Below, piece by piece: positions 5,068-6,131 of a stretch of DNA of 6,131 nt. This DNA comes from Thermoplasmatota archaeon. Lineage in GTDB: Archaea > Thermoplasmatota > Thermoplasmata > Halarchaeoplasmatales > Halarchaeoplasmataceae. Position numbers and translations under genes: made by a program. Location of the stretch: the NCBI GenBank assembly GCA_018610025.1, contig JAHENW010000140.1, forward strand, positions 1-6,131, read 5' to 3'. The notes beneath the pieces were generated by a model. That model searched no databases and had not been told where the DNA came from. It worked only from the letters and a program-made list of their open reading frames with translations. The first letter of the stretch is position 1; each line of letters begins with the position of its first letter.

Positions 5068-6131
5068 GCCGTGATAAAGTCGAAGAACTGGCAGACTCGA
5101 TCATCGATGAGTCCAAGGCCGACGATGTGGAACTGATGATCAATCATAAAGATGCGGCTCTCACCAGGTACGCTAACTCCAAGATACACCAGAATGTCGG
5201 TCAGGAGGACAGCAGCGTTTCCATCCGAGTGGCCATGGGCAAGAAGGTCGGTGCGGCCTCGACCAATTCATTAGAATTCGAAGACGCTAAGCGCTCCCTG
5301 AGGAAGGCGGAAGCTATCGCCGAACACCAGCGAGAGGATCCGGACTTCAAGGGTCTTCCCGAGGAAAAGGAGATGAGGAGGGAGGTCGGGAAAACGTACT
5401 ACGAAAGGACCGCCGAGTACACCCCTGATGAAAGAGCGGAGAAGGTGAAGGAAATCATCGAATACTCAAAAGAACACGGGGTTGACCGCGTGTACGGTGC
5501 ATTCCAGACACAAGAGATAGACCTCTTCGTGGGGAACTCCAACGGTGTGAGAAGATTCAATCAGCTGACCTCTGCATCACTCAGCACCACAGCCATAGCG
5601 GACTGGGATAACGATCAGGGCTTCGGCTGGGGAGAAGCCTGTTCAGCCGACGTAAAGGATATCGACCACATGAACGTTGCAAAGACCGCGGTAGAGAAGG
5701 GACTCGCCAACTTCGACACCCAGTCCATAGATATCGGTGATTACGACGTGGTCCTGGAGCCCCTGGCGGTCAAGAGCATGCTCATGTACCTTGGCATGAT
5801 GGGTTTCAGTGCCAGAAAGGTCCAGGAAGAGAGGAGTTTCATGTGCGGCAGGTTCGGGGACCAGTTCATGGACGATAGGGTCAATATATACGACGATGCC
5901 TTAGACCCACATATGCACGGCTTTCCCTTCGATTACGAGGGGGTGCCCAAACAAAGGGTGAACATGATCAAGAACGGGGTCGCAAACGCTGTAGTTTACG
6001 ACTCCTATACCGCCGGAAGGGAAGAGGACGAGGAATCGACAGGCCATTCACTGCCCCAACCGAATCCAAACAGCCCGCTGCCCATGAACATGCTTATGGA
6101 CGGGGGCACTTCCTCGATCGACGAGATGATA
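5061..6131 (+). CDS. pmbA: PmbA/TldE, partner subunit of the TldD protease (3' end outside the window)
   Basis: Second subunit of the TldD/TldE protease. The visible 357 residues read without a stop to the window edge; the family is usually about 430-450 long, so a C-terminal piece is missing. Family features: GVRRFNQLTSASLSTTAIA in the middle, VLEPLAVKSML (from residue 231) where TldD has its HExxxH, and HGFPFDYEGVP followed by YDSYTAGRE. No HExxxH is present in the visible part, as expected for the subunit that does not bind the catalytic zinc. It starts at ATG 5061 inside the tldD stop region, with a purine-rich GGGGGTGGGAGA immediately upstream as ribosome-binding site. The next codon, GTG at 5064, is a less likely start. 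It is co-transcribed with tldD from the promoter near 3589. The zinc-less partner call is firm; its own contribution to cleavage is inferred from the E. coli pair. Confidence 0.92.
   Translation, partial: MVSRDKVEELADSIIDESKADDVELMINHKDAALTRYANSKIHQNVGQEDSSVSIRVAMGKKVGAASTNSLEFEDAKRSLRKAEAIAEHQREDPDFKGLPEEKEMRREVGKTYYERTAEYTPDERAEKVKEIIEYSKEHGVDRVYGAFQTQEIDLFVGNSNGVRRFNQLTSASLSTTAIADWDNDQGFGWGEACSADVKDIDHMNVAKTAVEKGLANFDTQSIDIGDYDVVLEPLAVKSMLMYLGMMGFSARKVQEERSFMCGRFGDQFMDDRVNIYDDALDPHMHGFPFDYEGVPKQRVNMIKNGVANAVVYDSYTAGREEDEESTGHSLPQPNPNSPLPMNMLMDGGTSSIDEMI

Noticed and set aside
4887..5189. 100-codon minus-strand frame across the tldD-pmbA junction
   Set aside because: It is antisense to two well-supported conserved genes.

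Overview
The window reads as archaeal chromosome. Three things support this: an archaeal-type serine hydroxymethyltransferase, a diphthine-ammonia ligase (diphthamide is made only in archaea and eukaryotes), and TATA boxes with purine-rich BRE-like flanks about 25 bp upstream of several genes. Codon use favours AGG/AGA for Arg and ATA for Ile, and the proteins are rich in Glu, Asp and Lys. A euryarchaeal lineage is plausible, but I cannot name the group from this sequence. No mobile element, CRISPR array or RNA gene is visible.

Layout. At the left edge is the 5' part of glyA on the minus strand (389 to 1, running off the window). A 128-bp divergent promoter region separates it from a plus-strand gene (518-1669) encoding four CBS domains fused to a C-terminal domain that looks like a ribosome hibernation factor (HPF/RaiA fold). 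Thirty-seven bp later comes dph6 (1707-2375), which looks leaderless. Converging on dph6 from the other strand are two tandem ferritin-like diiron genes (2883-2386 and 3489-2971), each with its own likely promoter. A second divergent promoter region (3490-3627) leads to tldD (3628-5067). This overlaps by 7 nt with pmbA (5061 to the window end, truncated at its 3' side).

How the genes may work together. The CBS-HPF protein and Dph6 both act on the translation machinery: the first probably binds ribosomes under the control of an adenine nucleotide, the second completes diphthamide on EF2. They appear to have separate promoters, so the link is one of neighbourhood, not a demonstrated operon. The two ferritin-like proteins keep the Glu/His iron ligands on all four helices but lack a rubredoxin domain, which suggests oxygen/peroxide detoxification or iron handling. 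TldD carries the zinc protease motif HExxxH plus a C-terminal Cys. PmbA (TldE) lacks HExxxH and should be its partner subunit. The most interesting object is the CBS4-HPF fusion: a candidate energy-sensing ribosome hibernation factor.
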